This document shows, one piece after another, positions 56,142 to 63,949 of a stretch of 64,000 nt of DNA. A program made the position numbers and the translations under genes. Below the pieces are notes generated by a model, which worked only from the letters and a program-made list of their open reading frames with translations, was not told where the DNA came from and made no database searches. Source of the stretch: Streptomyces apocyni (GTDB lineage Bacteria; Actinomycetota; Actinomycetes; Streptomycetales; Streptomycetaceae); the NCBI RefSeq assembly GCF_009739465.1, contig NZ_WHOM01000067.1, positions 62,001 to 126,000 of the forward strand. The letters are read 5' to 3'. Position 1 is the first letter of the stretch, and every line of letters begins with the position of its first letter.

Positions 56142-56581
56142 CGATGACGAGTTCGTCGGTGAAGATCTCGTACGAGGACGTCGAGGTCGGCACCGAGCTG
56201 CCGCCGCAGACCTTCCCCGTGACCCGTGCCACGCTGGTGCGGTACGCGGGTGCCTCCGGCGACTTCAACCCGATCCACTGGAACGAGAAGTTCGCGCGTG
56301 AGGTCGGCCTACCGGACGTCATCGCGCACGGCATGTTCACCATGGCCGAGGCGGCCCGCGTGGTGACGGACTGGGTGGGCGACCCGGGCGCGGTGGCCGA
56401 GTACGGCGTCCGCTTCACCAGGCCGGTCGTGGTCCCCAACGACGACCAGGGGGCGGTCATCGAGGTCAGCGGCAAGGTCGCGGCCAAGCTGGACGACAAC
56501 CGGGTGCGGGTTGACCTGACCGCGATGAGCGCGGGGCAGAAGGTTCTGGGGATGGCTCGGGCGGTCGTACGGCTGGCCTGA
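56138..56581 (+). CDS. HadB-like MaoC hydratase subunit
   Basis: 147-residue hot-dog-fold protein with the hydratase 2 catalytic motif: the Asp and His in GDFNPIHWNEKFA followed by LPDVIAHGMF. This is the catalytic partner of the preceding HadA-like subunit. The ATG at 56138 overlaps the previous stop (ATGA); an ATG at 56144 is possible. The pair probably dehydrates 3-hydroxyacyl thioesters. Confidence 0.88.
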   Translation: MTMTSSSVKISYEDVEVGTELPPQTFPVTRATLVRYAGASGDFNPIHWNEKFAREVGLPDVIAHGMFTMAEAARVVTDWVGDPGAVAEYGVRFTRPVVVPNDDQGAVIEVSGKVAAKLDDNRVRVDLTAMSAGQKVLGMARAVVRLA

Positions 56582-56650
56582 CATCCGGCTACGCGTGAGG
56601 TGTGTAAGGGGCGCTCGCCATTGCGGGTGCCCCTTACTCCCCTTGACTCT

Positions 56651-56670
56651 GTTAGTGATTGGTCACTAAC
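56651..56670. promoter_or_regulatory. TetR operator 1 and autoregulated promoter
   Basis: Perfect inverted repeat GTTAGTGA-TTGG-TCACTAAC. It overlaps a promoter with TTGACT at 56643-56648 and TAACTT at 56667-56672 (18-base spacing), which would start transcription at about the ATG of the TetR gene at 56679, so the message is probably leaderless. A second, closely similar site lies before the MFS gene. Confidence 0.75.
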
Positions 56671-56678
56671 TTGGTCAC

Positions 56679-57230
56679 ATGGTCAGGATGACAGCGGAAG
56701 AGCGGCGCGAGAACGTCATCCGCGCGGCGATCACCGAGTTCGCGCGCGGTGGCTACAAGGGAACCTCCACGGAGGTGATCGCCAAGCGTGTCGGCGTCTC
56801 GCAGCCGTACCTCTTCCGGCTCTTCAAGAACAAGCAGGAGCTGTTCCTCGCCGCCGCGACCCGATGCCTGGAGGACATCCGCCGGGTGATGGCGGACGCG
56901 GCGCGCGACGTGCCGCCCGAGGAAGTCCATACGGCCATGGCCGACGCGTACCAGAAGCTGCTCGCTGACCCCGACGCGCTGCTGATGCAGATGCAGATCT
57001 TCGTCGCGGTGGCCTCGGCCGAGGCTGCCGGGGACCGTGAGTTCGGCGAAGGGGTCCGCGCGGCCTGGCTTGAGCTGTGGGATTCCTCGCATCTGCTCCT
57101 GGGGGCGGACACCGAGGAGACCACGTCCTTCCTCGCCTACGGGATGCTCATCAACACCCTGGTCTCGCTGGGCTTCCCGCCGGAGCACCGGGTGTGGTCC
57201 GGCTTCGCCGGGTTGCCGTCCTCGGAGTAG
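56679..57230 (+). CDS. TetR-family transcriptional regulator
   Basis: 183-residue repressor. The N-terminal helix-turn-helix domain reads VIRAAITEFARGGYKGTSTEVIAKRVGVSQPYLFRLFKNK in parts, the standard TetR pattern; the C-terminal part is an all-helical ligand-binding domain without a recognisable subgroup. A perfect palindrome covers its own promoter, and a related one precedes the MFS gene 93 bases downstream, so it should repress both itself and the exporter. The effector is unknown. Confidence 0.92.
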   Translation: MVRMTAEERRENVIRAAITEFARGGYKGTSTEVIAKRVGVSQPYLFRLFKNKQELFLAAATRCLEDIRRVMADAARDVPPEEVHTAMADAYQKLLADPDALLMQMQIFVAVASAEAAGDREFGEGVRAAWLELWDSSHLLLGADTEETTSFLAYGMLINTLVSLGFPPEHRVWSGFAGLPSSE

Positions 57231-57269
57231 GTGGGGGTACGGGTACGGGCCCTGTGGGGCGGGCGGCGC

Positions 57270-57305
57270 TTTCCTGTCCAGGAAAGTTAGTGATCAATAA
57301 CTAAT
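57270..57305. promoter_or_regulatory. TetR operator 2 before the MFS gene
   Basis: 57286-57305 (GTTAGTGATCAATAACTAAT) matches operator 1 in 14 of 20 positions, including the first nine. Immediately upstream, 57270-57285 is a second inverted repeat, TTTCCTG-TC-CAGGAAA. Together they lie just before the exporter's ribosome-binding site. Confidence 0.7.
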
Positions 57306-57312
57306 TGTTTGT

Positions 57313-57343
57313 AGGGGGAGTCATGGAATCAGGGGGAGTCATG
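57313..57343 (+). promoter_or_regulatory. Duplicated ribosome-binding site and start codon of the MFS gene
   Basis: The 13-mer AGGGGGAGTCATG occurs at 57313-57325 and again at 57331-57343, 18 bases apart and therefore in the same reading frame. Each copy has its own Shine-Dalgarno sequence and ATG. Confidence 0.85.
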
Positions 57344-58768
57344 AAACAGCGAACGCCACAGCGCGTCAGCATCACCTGGGCGCTCGTCATCACCAGCGCC
57401 GCCAGCTTCATGGGGGCTCTCGACAACCTGGTCGTCGTCACGGCCCTGCCGTCGATCCGCGAGGACCTCGGCGGCAGCCTGGAAGACCTGGAGTGGACCG
57501 TCAGCGGTTACACCCTCACCTTCGCGGTCCTGCTGATGCTCGGCGCCGCACTCGGCGACCGCTTCGGCCGCCGCAGGATGCTGATGGTCGGCCTCACCGT
57601 CTTCACCGTCGCCTCAGCCGCCGCCGCCCTCGTCTCCGGCATCGGCGGCCTCATCGCGGCCCGCGCCCTCCAGGGCGTCGGCGGGGCGATCCTGATGCCG
57701 CTCACCCTGACGCTGCTCACCGCGGCCGTCCCCGCCGCCAAGCGCGGCATGGCCCTGGGCATCTGGGGCGCGGTCCAGGGCCTCGCCGTCGCTTTCGGGC
57801 CGCTGGTCGGGGGCGCCGTCACCGAGCACCTCTCCTGGCAGTGGATCTTCTGGCTCAACGTGCCCATCGGCCTCGCGCTACTGCCCCTCATCCGGCTCCG
57901 CCTCCCCGAGTCCTACGGACCGAACGCCCGCCTGGACATCCCCGGTACCGCCCTCGCCAGCGCCGGACTCTTCGGCATCGTCTACGCCGTCATCCGCGGC
58001 AACGCCGACGGCTGGACCAGCACACCCGTACTGACCGGCCTGATCGTGGGCAGCGCGCTGCTGGGCGGCTTCATCCACCACGGCATCCACCACCAGGCCC
58101 CGCTGCTTCCCATGCGGCTCTTCCGTAACCGTGGCTTCGCCGCGATCAACACCGCCAGCCTGCTGATGTTCCTCGGCATGTTCGGCTCGATCTTTCTGCT
58201 CAGCCAGTTCCTGCAGAACGTCGGCGGCTACTCGCCGATGGACACGGGCGTCCGGATGCTGCCCTGGACCGCGATGCCGCTGCTCGTCGCCCCGATCGCG
58301 GGCGCGCTCTCGGACCGCGTCGGCGGCCGCCCGATCGTCGTGACCGGCCTCGCACTCCAGGCCATCGGCCTCGGGCTGTACGCGGCGGTGGTCGCCGTCG
58401 ACGTCTCGTACGCGGCACAGCTGCCCGCGCTCATCGTCAGCGGCATCGGGATGGCGCTGTACTTCGCCCCGGCCGCCAACGTCGTCATGAGCACCGTCAG
58501 CGAAGCCGAGCAGGGCATGGCCTCCGGCGCGAGCAACGCCCTGCGGGAACTGGGCGGCGCGCTCGGCATCGCGGTCCTCGCCGCGGTCTTCTCGGCGCGG
58601 GGCGGCTATGGGCCGCCGCGGCACTTCGTGGACGGGCTGGCGCCCGCGCTGTGGCTGGGCGCGGCGACCGTCGGGGTGGCGGCCCTGGTGGCGCTGCTCA
58701 TCCCGTCCCGGGAGCAGGCGCCCGCGGCGGTCGCGCGCCCCGATGAGCGCACGAAGGTACCCGCCTGA
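57323..58768 (+). CDS. MFS drug exporter, DHA2 (14-helix) family
   Basis: 481 residues from the first ATG (475 from the second, at 57341). About 14 hydrophobic helices. Motif A is LGAALGDRFGRRRM, motif C-like glycine-rich segment is GLAVAFGPLVGGAV, and the first helix has the DHA2 pattern FMGALDNLVVVTALPSIREDL. It is the likely target of the TetR gene upstream. The C-terminal half has GASNALRELGGALGIAVLAAVF, usual for QacA/EmrB relatives. It is a proton-driven efflux pump with unknown substrate. Confidence 0.92.
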   Translation: MESGGVMKQRTPQRVSITWALVITSAASFMGALDNLVVVTALPSIREDLGGSLEDLEWTVSGYTLTFAVLLMLGAALGDRFGRRRMLMVGLTVFTVASAAAALVSGIGGLIAARALQGVGGAILMPLTLTLLTAAVPAAKRGMALGIWGAVQGLAVAFGPLVGGAVTEHLSWQWIFWLNVPIGLALLPLIRLRLPESYGPNARLDIPGTALASAGLFGIVYAVIRGNADGWTSTPVLTGLIVGSALLGGFIHHGIHHQAPLLPMRLFRNRGFAAINTASLLMFLGMFGSIFLLSQFLQNVGGYSPMDTGVRMLPWTAMPLLVAPIAGALSDRVGGRPIVVTGLALQAIGLGLYAAVVAVDVSYAAQLPALIVSGIGMALYFAPAANVVMSTVSEAEQGMASGASNALRELGGALGIAVLAAVFSARGGYGPPRHFVDGLAPALWLGAATVGVAALVALLIPSREQAPAAVARPDERTKVPA

Positions 58769-58791
58769 ACCGCCCGTCCGCGCGCCCCGGT

Positions 58792-58821
58792 AACGGCCCC
58801 GCCCTGACCCGCGGGGCCGTT
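58792..58821 (+). terminator. Terminator between the MFS gene and murB
   Basis: 10-11-bp perfect stem (58792-58801 with 58812-58821, extendable by one pair) 24 bases past the MFS stop and only 17 bases before the murB start. Confidence 0.75.
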
Positions 58822-58838
58822 CTCGTACCCTTGAGCCC

Positions 58839-59894
58839 GTGCAGGAACTCCACGACGCCCCCCTCGCCCCGCTGACCACCTTCCGCCTCGGTGGCCCCGC
58901 GACCCGACTGATCACCGCGACGACCGACGCCGAGGTGGTCGCCGCCGTCCGCGAGGCGGACGCCGCGGGGACCGAACTGCTGGTCATCGGCGGTGGCAGC
59001 AACCTGGTCATCGGCGACCAGGGCTTCGCCGGAACCGCACTGCGGATCGCCACCACCGGCTTCACGCTCGACGGCACGCGGCTGGAGCTGGCGGCCGGTG
59101 AGGTGTGGACCGACGCCGTCGCCCGCACCGTCGACGCGGGCCTCGCGGGCATCGAGTGCCTCGCCGGGATCCCCGGCTCCGCCGGGGCCACGCCGATCCA
59201 GAACGTCGGCGCGTACGGCCAGGAGGTCTCCTCGGTCATCACCGAGGTGGTCGCCTACGACCGCAGGACCGACCAGACGGTCACCCTGACGAACGCCGAG
59301 TGCGCCTTCGCGTACCGCCACAGCCGCTTCAAGGCCGACCCCAGCCGCTATGTCGTCCTCCGCGTCCGCTTCGAGCTGGAGGACGCCGACGGCCTGAGCG
59401 CGCCCCTGAAGTACCCGGAGACGGCTCGCGTCCTCGGCGTCGGGGCGGGCGATCGTGTCCCTCTGGCCACTGCGCGCGAGACGGTACTGAAGCTGCGCTC
59501 GGGGAAAGGCATGGTGCTCGACCCCGAGGACCACGACACCTGGTCGGCCGGGTCGTTCTTCACCAACCCGATCCTCGACGCCGATGAGCTGGCCGCCTTC
59601 CACGCGCGCGTAGCGACGCGTCTCGGCCCGGATGTCACCCCGCCCGCGTACCCGGCGGGCGAGGGCCGCACCAAGACCTCCGCGGCGTGGCTGATCGACA
59701 AGGCCGGGTTCACCAAGGGCTACGGCACGGGCCCGGCCAGGATCTCCACCAAGCACACTCTGGCCCTCACCAACCGCGGCGAGGCCACCACCGAAGACCT
59801 GCTCGCGCTCGCCCGCGAGGTCGTCACCGGCGTACGGGACGCCTTCGGCGTCACCCTCGTCAACGAACCGGTGACCATCGGAGTCGCCCTGTAG
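58839..59894 (+). CDS. murB: UDP-N-acetylenolpyruvoylglucosamine reductase
   Basis: FAD- and NADPH-dependent reductase that makes UDP-N-acetylmuramic acid in peptidoglycan synthesis. 351 residues. The FAD-binding features are TTFRLGGPA, LVIGGGSNLVI and GIPGSAGATPIQNVGAYGQE; the catalytic Ser is in AGSFFTNPI. The C-terminal Asn/Glu (VNEPVTIG) closes the site. The GTG at 58839 has no clear Shine-Dalgarno sequence and stands 17 bases after a terminator hairpin, with TACCCT eight bases before it, so a leaderless message from a promoter overlapping the hairpin is likely. Confidence 0.95.
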   Translation: MQELHDAPLAPLTTFRLGGPATRLITATTDAEVVAAVREADAAGTELLVIGGGSNLVIGDQGFAGTALRIATTGFTLDGTRLELAAGEVWTDAVARTVDAGLAGIECLAGIPGSAGATPIQNVGAYGQEVSSVITEVVAYDRRTDQTVTLTNAECAFAYRHSRFKADPSRYVVLRVRFELEDADGLSAPLKYPETARVLGVGAGDRVPLATARETVLKLRSGKGMVLDPEDHDTWSAGSFFTNPILDADELAAFHARVATRLGPDVTPPAYPAGEGRTKTSAAWLIDKAGFTKGYGTGPARISTKHTLALTNRGEATTEDLLALAREVVTGVRDAFGVTLVNEPVTIGVAL

Positions 59895-59930
59895 CCCGCC
59901 TGGCGCCTGGCGGGCTAGCACCTAGCGCCC

Positions 59931-60950
59931 TCAGTCCGCCAGCCAGGCATCGATCCCGTACAGCAGCTTCTGCTGTACGTCCACGGGCGCGGCCGAGCCC
60001 CGTACCGACTGCCGTGCCAGCTCCGCGAGCTCGGCGTCGTCGAAGCCGTGCCGGGTGCGCGCGATCTCGTACTGCGCGGCCAGCCGTGACCCGAAGAGCA
60101 GCGGGTCGTCGGCGCCCAGCGCCATCGGCACCCCGGCGTCGTACAGCGTGCGCAGCGGTACGTCCTCGGGCTTCTCGTAGACCCCGAGGGCGACGTTCGA
60201 CGCCGGGCAGACCTCGCAGGTCACGCCGCGCTCCGCCAGCCGCCGCAGCAGCCGGGGGTCCTCGGCGGCCCGTACGCCGTGCCCGATCCGTGACGCGTCC
60301 AGGTCGTCCAGGCAGTCCCGCACCGACGCGGGCCCGGTGAGCTCGCCGCCGTGCGGGGCCGCGAGCAGCCCGCCCTCGCGGGCGATCGCGAAGGCCCGGT
60401 CGAAGTCCCTGGCCAGGCCGCGCCGCTCGTCGTTGGAGAGCCCGAAGCCGACGATCCCGCGGTCCGCGTACCGCACCGCGAGCCGCGCCAGCGTCCGCGC
60501 GTCCAGCGGGTGCTTCATGCGGTTCGCCGCCACCAGCACCCGTATCCCGAGCCCGGTCTCCCGGGACGCCGCATCGACCGCGTCCAGGATGATCTCCAGC
60601 GCCGGAATCAGCCCACCGAGCCGCGGTGCGTACGACGTCGGATCGACCTGGATCTCCAGCCAGCCCGAGCCGTCCGCGAGATCCTCCTGCGCGGCCTCCC
60701 GCACCAGCCGCTGGATGTCCTCCGGCTGCCGCAGACAGGAGCGGGCCATGTCGTACAGCCGCTGGAAGCGGAACCAGCCGCGCTCGTCGGTCGCCCGCAG
60801 CTGCGGCGGCTCACCGCTGGTCAGCGCGTCAGGCAGATGGACGCCGTATTTGTCGGCGAGCTCCAGCAGGGTCGAGGGCCGCATCGACCCGGTGAAGTGC
60901 AGGTGCAGATGGGCCTTGGGCAGCTGGGTCAGATCACGTACGTGCGCCAT
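59931..60950 (-). CDS. add: Adenosine deaminase
   Basis: Zinc hydrolase of the adenosine/AMP deaminase family, 339 residues, converting adenosine to inosine or acting on a related adenine compound. Zinc ligands are in LPKAHLHLHFTGSMRP, the catalytic Glu and His in APHGGE and IGHGV, and the last metal Asp in LGADDPLLFG. The HFTGS variant replaces the usual HLDGS/HLEGS; I believe it recurs in actinobacterial members, so a subgroup with a different substrate is possible. The start at 60950 is chosen by the family N-terminus; the frame runs 40 codons further upstream. Confidence 0.9.
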   Translation of the reverse strand: MAHVRDLTQLPKAHLHLHFTGSMRPSTLLELADKYGVHLPDALTSGEPPQLRATDERGWFRFQRLYDMARSCLRQPEDIQRLVREAAQEDLADGSGWLEIQVDPTSYAPRLGGLIPALEIILDAVDAASRETGLGIRVLVAANRMKHPLDARTLARLAVRYADRGIVGFGLSNDERRGLARDFDRAFAIAREGGLLAAPHGGELTGPASVRDCLDDLDASRIGHGVRAAEDPRLLRRLAERGVTCEVCPASNVALGVYEKPEDVPLRTLYDAGVPMALGADDPLLFGSRLAAQYEIARTRHGFDDAELAELARQSVRGSAAPVDVQQKLLYGIDAWLAD

Positions 60951-61025
60951 TCGCAGATCTTGCCGTACGAAACCGCCGTCCGGGTAGCCGCTTTCTCCCA
61001 CGAGGGACCGGCCCGAACGAACAAA

Positions 61026-61053
61026 CGGGTCCCCGGCCGAAGCCGGGGACCCG
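61026..61053 (-). terminator. Terminator after the aminotransferase gene
   Basis: Perfect 12-bp stem (61026-61037 with 61042-61053) with a CGAA tetraloop, 38 bases past the stop of the leftward aminotransferase gene. Confidence 0.8.
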
Positions 61054-61090
61054 CACGAAAGGTGCGCCAAAGGCGCGGTCAGGGGGGCAG

Positions 61091-62314
61091 TCAGCGCGCT
61101 TCGGCCAGCAGCTTCTGCACCCGCGAGACACCCTCGACGAGGTCCTCGTCACCCAGGGCGTACGAAAGCCGCAGGTAGCCGGGCGTACCGAAGGCCTCGC
61201 CCGGGACCACCGCGACCTCGACCTCGTCCAGGATCAGCGCGGCCAGCTCCACCGACGTGGCGGGGCGCTTGCCGCGGATCTCCTTGCCGAGCAGGCCCTT
61301 CACCGAGGGGTAGGCGTAGAAGGCGCCCTCGGGCTCCGGGCAGAACACGCCGTCGATCTCGTTCAGCATCCGCACCATGGTCTGGCGGCGCCGGTCGAAG
61401 GCCGTACGCATCTCGGCCACGGCGGTCAGGTCTCCGGAGACGGCCGCGATGGCCGCGGCCTGGGCCACGTTCGACACGTTGGAGGTGGCGTGCGACTGGA
61501 GGTTGGTCGCGGCCTTCACGACGTCCTTGGGGCCGACCACCCAGCCCACCCGCCAGCCGGTCATCGCGTACGTCTTGGCCACGCCGTTCACGATGATGCA
61601 CTTGTCGCGCAGCTCGGGGACGACCACCGGGAGCGAGGCGAACTCCGCGTCGCCGTACACGAGGTGCTCGTAGATCTCGTCGGTCAGGACCCACAGGCCC
61701 TTCTCGGCGGCCCAGCGGCCGATCTCCTCGACCTGGGCGCGCGAGTAGACGGCGCCGGTCGGGTTGGACGGCGAGACGAACAGCAGGACCTTGGTGTTCG
61801 CCGTGACGGCGGCCTCGAGCTGCTCGACGGAGACGCGGTAGCCGGTCGTCTCGTCCGCGGTCACGAACACCGGGACGCCGCCCGCGAGCTGGATCGACTC
61901 GGGGTAGGTGGTCCAGTACGGGGTCGGGACGATGACCTCGTCGCCCGGGTCCAGGATCGTGGCGAAGGCCTCGTAGATCGCCTGCTTGCCACCGTTGGTG
62001 ACCAGGACGTTGGCGGCCTCGACCTCGTAGCCGGAGTCGCGCAGCGTCTTCGCGGCGATGGCGGCCTTGAGCTCGGGGAGCCCGCCGGCCGGCGTGTAGC
62101 GGTGGTACTTCGGGTTGCGGCAGGCCTCGATGGCGGCCTCGACGATGTAGTCCGGCGTGGGGAAGTCAGGCTCGCCCGCGCCGAAGCCGATCACCGGGCG
62201 CCCGGCGGCCTTGAGAGCCTTGGCCTTGGCGTCGACGGCGAGGGTGGCGGACTCGGAGATCGCACCGATGCGGGCGGAGACCCGGCGGTCGGTCGGAGGA
62301 GTTGCAGCGCTCAT
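61091..62314 (-). CDS. aspC: Aspartate aminotransferase (class I, PLP-dependent)
   Basis: 407-residue fold-type I aminotransferase. The PLP-binding Lys is in NGVAKTYAMTGWRVGW, with PSNPTGAVYS and LTDEIYEHLVYGD (Asp and Tyr contacting the cofactor), YTPAGGLPELKAAIA, and the C-terminal YLRLSYALGDEDL with the substrate Arg. The sequence matches the Igamma-type AspAT of actinobacteria and thermophiles. The start at 62314 is chosen (MSAATPPTDRR); an ATG at 62323 in the same frame adds three residues. It is divergent from tRNA-Trp and secE. Confidence 0.93.
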   Translation of the reverse strand: MSAATPPTDRRVSARIGAISESATLAVDAKAKALKAAGRPVIGFGAGEPDFPTPDYIVEAAIEACRNPKYHRYTPAGGLPELKAAIAAKTLRDSGYEVEAANVLVTNGGKQAIYEAFATILDPGDEVIVPTPYWTTYPESIQLAGGVPVFVTADETTGYRVSVEQLEAAVTANTKVLLFVSPSNPTGAVYSRAQVEEIGRWAAEKGLWVLTDEIYEHLVYGDAEFASLPVVVPELRDKCIIVNGVAKTYAMTGWRVGWVVGPKDVVKAATNLQSHATSNVSNVAQAAAIAAVSGDLTAVAEMRTAFDRRRQTMVRMLNEIDGVFCPEPEGAFYAYPSVKGLLGKEIRGKRPATSVELAALILDEVEVAVVPGEAFGTPGYLRLSYALGDEDLVEGVSRVQKLLAEAR

Positions 62315-62383
62315 GGACCCCATCGTTCCAGACCGGAAAGACCCGTGGCACTCGGGATTCATCGGCGGGTGGCGCGGAAGCTG

Positions 62384-62413
62384 TTCGACGCCGAGGCGCG
62401 GACCACGTACACT
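62384..62413 (+). promoter_or_regulatory. Possible promoter before tRNA-Trp/secE
   Basis: TTCGAC at 62384-62389 and TACACT at 62408-62413, 18 bases apart. It would start transcription some 75 bases before tRNA-Trp. Confidence 0.35.
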
Positions 62414-62496
62414 CTTCACTCGTTGGCCCTCACCGGCCGCACTCACCACGCGCACTCCGTGCACTTGGGCGGATGCGGTACGTTGGGGGAAATCAA

Positions 62497-62569
62497 AGGG
62501 TCGTAGCTCAATTGGTAGAGCACTGGTCTCCAAAACCAGCGGTTGGGGGTTCAAGTCCCTCCGGCCCTG
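62497..62569 (+). tRNA. tRNA-Trp (CCA)
   Basis: 73-nt cloverleaf. The acceptor AGGGTCG (62497-62503) pairs with CGGCCCT (62562-62568, one G-U), and the discriminator is G. The anticodon loop CTCCAAA carries CCA at 62530-62532. It directly precedes secE, the usual actinobacterial order tRNA-Trp, secE, nusG. Confidence 0.96.
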
Positions 62570-62677
62570 CTACACACGCCTTTCGCCAGGATGTGTGCGC
62601 ATGTACGTACTGCAATGCACAGCCGTGCGGCTCAACCGGGCGCGGCACGGCCACGACCCGGAATCAGGTGAGGACGA

Positions 62678-62959
62678 GTGACGGACGCCGTGGGCTCCAT
62701 CGACATGCCTGATGCTCCGGATGAGGCAGACAAGAAGAAGGGCCGCAAGGGCGGCAAGCGCGCCAAGAAGGGCCTGTTCGGTCGCTTCGCGCTCTTCTAT
62801 CGACAGATCGTTGCGGAGCTCCGCAAGGTCGTCTGGCCGACTCGCCATCAGCTCACCACTTACACCACAGTGGTCATTATCTTCGTAGTCGTCATGATCG
62901 CGTTCGTGATGACGGTTGACTTCGGCTTCGCGGAAGCCGTCAAGTACGTCTTCGGCTAG
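62678..62959 (+). CDS. secE: Preprotein translocase subunit SecE
   Basis: 93-residue SecE with a single transmembrane helix, part of the SecYEG channel. The N-terminus is acidic, then very basic (KKKGRKGGKRAKKG). The conserved amphipathic segment is FYRQIVAELRKVVWPTRHQ, and the helix is TTVVIIFVVVMIAFVM. The GTG start has GGTGAGGACGA upstream. It is followed by nusG after 78 bases. Confidence 0.96.
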   Translation: MTDAVGSIDMPDAPDEADKKKGRKGGKRAKKGLFGRFALFYRQIVAELRKVVWPTRHQLTTYTTVVIIFVVVMIAFVMTVDFGFAEAVKYVFG

Positions 62960-63037
62960 AAGGCGAGCGAAGGGCGCCGTCTCCGGTGCCCCTCTTCGCG
63001 CGTTCCACCCATAGGTATCCAGGAAGAAGCAGCCACA

Positions 63038-63949
63038 GTGTCTGACCCGAACGTGAATGACGCCGCTGAGCCTCGCGGGGACGCTGCCCAGTCCGTAGCG
63101 GACCAGGTCGGCATCGTCGAGGCGGCGGATTCCGTGGACCCGGACCAGGCCGAGGCTGCCGACGCCGCCGCGGGCGTGCCCGCGGAGAAGGCCGCCCTGC
63201 ACGTCGAGGGTGAGTCCGAGAGCGTCGCGGACGCCGAGGACGCCACCGAGGCGCCCCAGGCCGAAGCAGCCGAGGACGAGGCGGCCGAGGAGAAGGCAGT
63301 CGAGGACGAGGCAGTCGAGCCCGCCGAGCCGGTCGACCCGATCGCGGCCCTGCGCGAAGAGCTCCGCACCCTCCCCGGTGAGTGGTACGTCATCCACACC
63401 TACGCCGGTTACGAGAACCGCGTGAAGACCAACCTCGAGCAGCGCGCCGTCTCGCTCAACGTCGAGGACTTCATCTTCCAGGCCGAGGTGCCGCAGGAAG
63501 AAGTCGCCCAGATCAAGAACGGCGAGCGCAAGACGGTCCGTCAGAACAAGCTCCCCGGCTACGTGCTGGTGCGCATGGACCTGACGAACGAGTCCTGGGG
63601 CGTCGTCCGCAACACTCCCGGCGTCACCGGCTTCGTGGGCAACGCCTACGACCCGTACCCGCTGACCCTCGACGAGATCGTCAAGATGCTCGCCCCGGAG
63701 GCCGAGGAGAAGGCCGCCCGTGAGGCCGCCGAGGCCGAGGGCAAGCCGGCGCCGCACCGCAAGGTCGAGGTCCAGGTGCTGGACTTCGAGGTCGGCGACG
63801 CGGTCACCGTCACCGACGGACCGTTCGCGACGCTGCAGGCGACCATCAACGAGATCAACGCCGACTCGAAGAAGGTCAAGGGCCTCGTCGAGATCTTCGG
63901 CCGCGAGACCCCGGTCGAGCTGAGCTTCGACCAGATCCAGAAGAACTGA
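63038..63949 (+). CDS. nusG: Transcription termination/antitermination protein NusG
   Basis: 303-residue NusG. The first about 105 residues are an acidic Ala/Glu/Asp-rich extension (EAAEDEAAEEKAVEDEAVEP) before the NGN domain (GEWYVIHTYAGYENRVKTNL). An insertion rich in Glu and Ala follows (APEAEEKAAREAAEAEGK), and the C-terminal KOW domain is FEVGDAVTVTDGPFATLQATI. It binds RNA polymerase and links it to Rho or ribosomes. The GTG start has CAGGAAG upstream. The 51 bases after the stop hold no complete gene; rplK is expected next. Confidence 0.96.
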   Translation: MSDPNVNDAAEPRGDAAQSVADQVGIVEAADSVDPDQAEAADAAAGVPAEKAALHVEGESESVADAEDATEAPQAEAAEDEAAEEKAVEDEAVEPAEPVDPIAALREELRTLPGEWYVIHTYAGYENRVKTNLEQRAVSLNVEDFIFQAEVPQEEVAQIKNGERKTVRQNKLPGYVLVRMDLTNESWGVVRNTPGVTGFVGNAYDPYPLTLDEIVKMLAPEAEEKAAREAAEAEGKPAPHRKVEVQVLDFEVGDAVTVTDGPFATLQATINEINADSKKVKGLVEIFGRETPVELSFDQIQKN

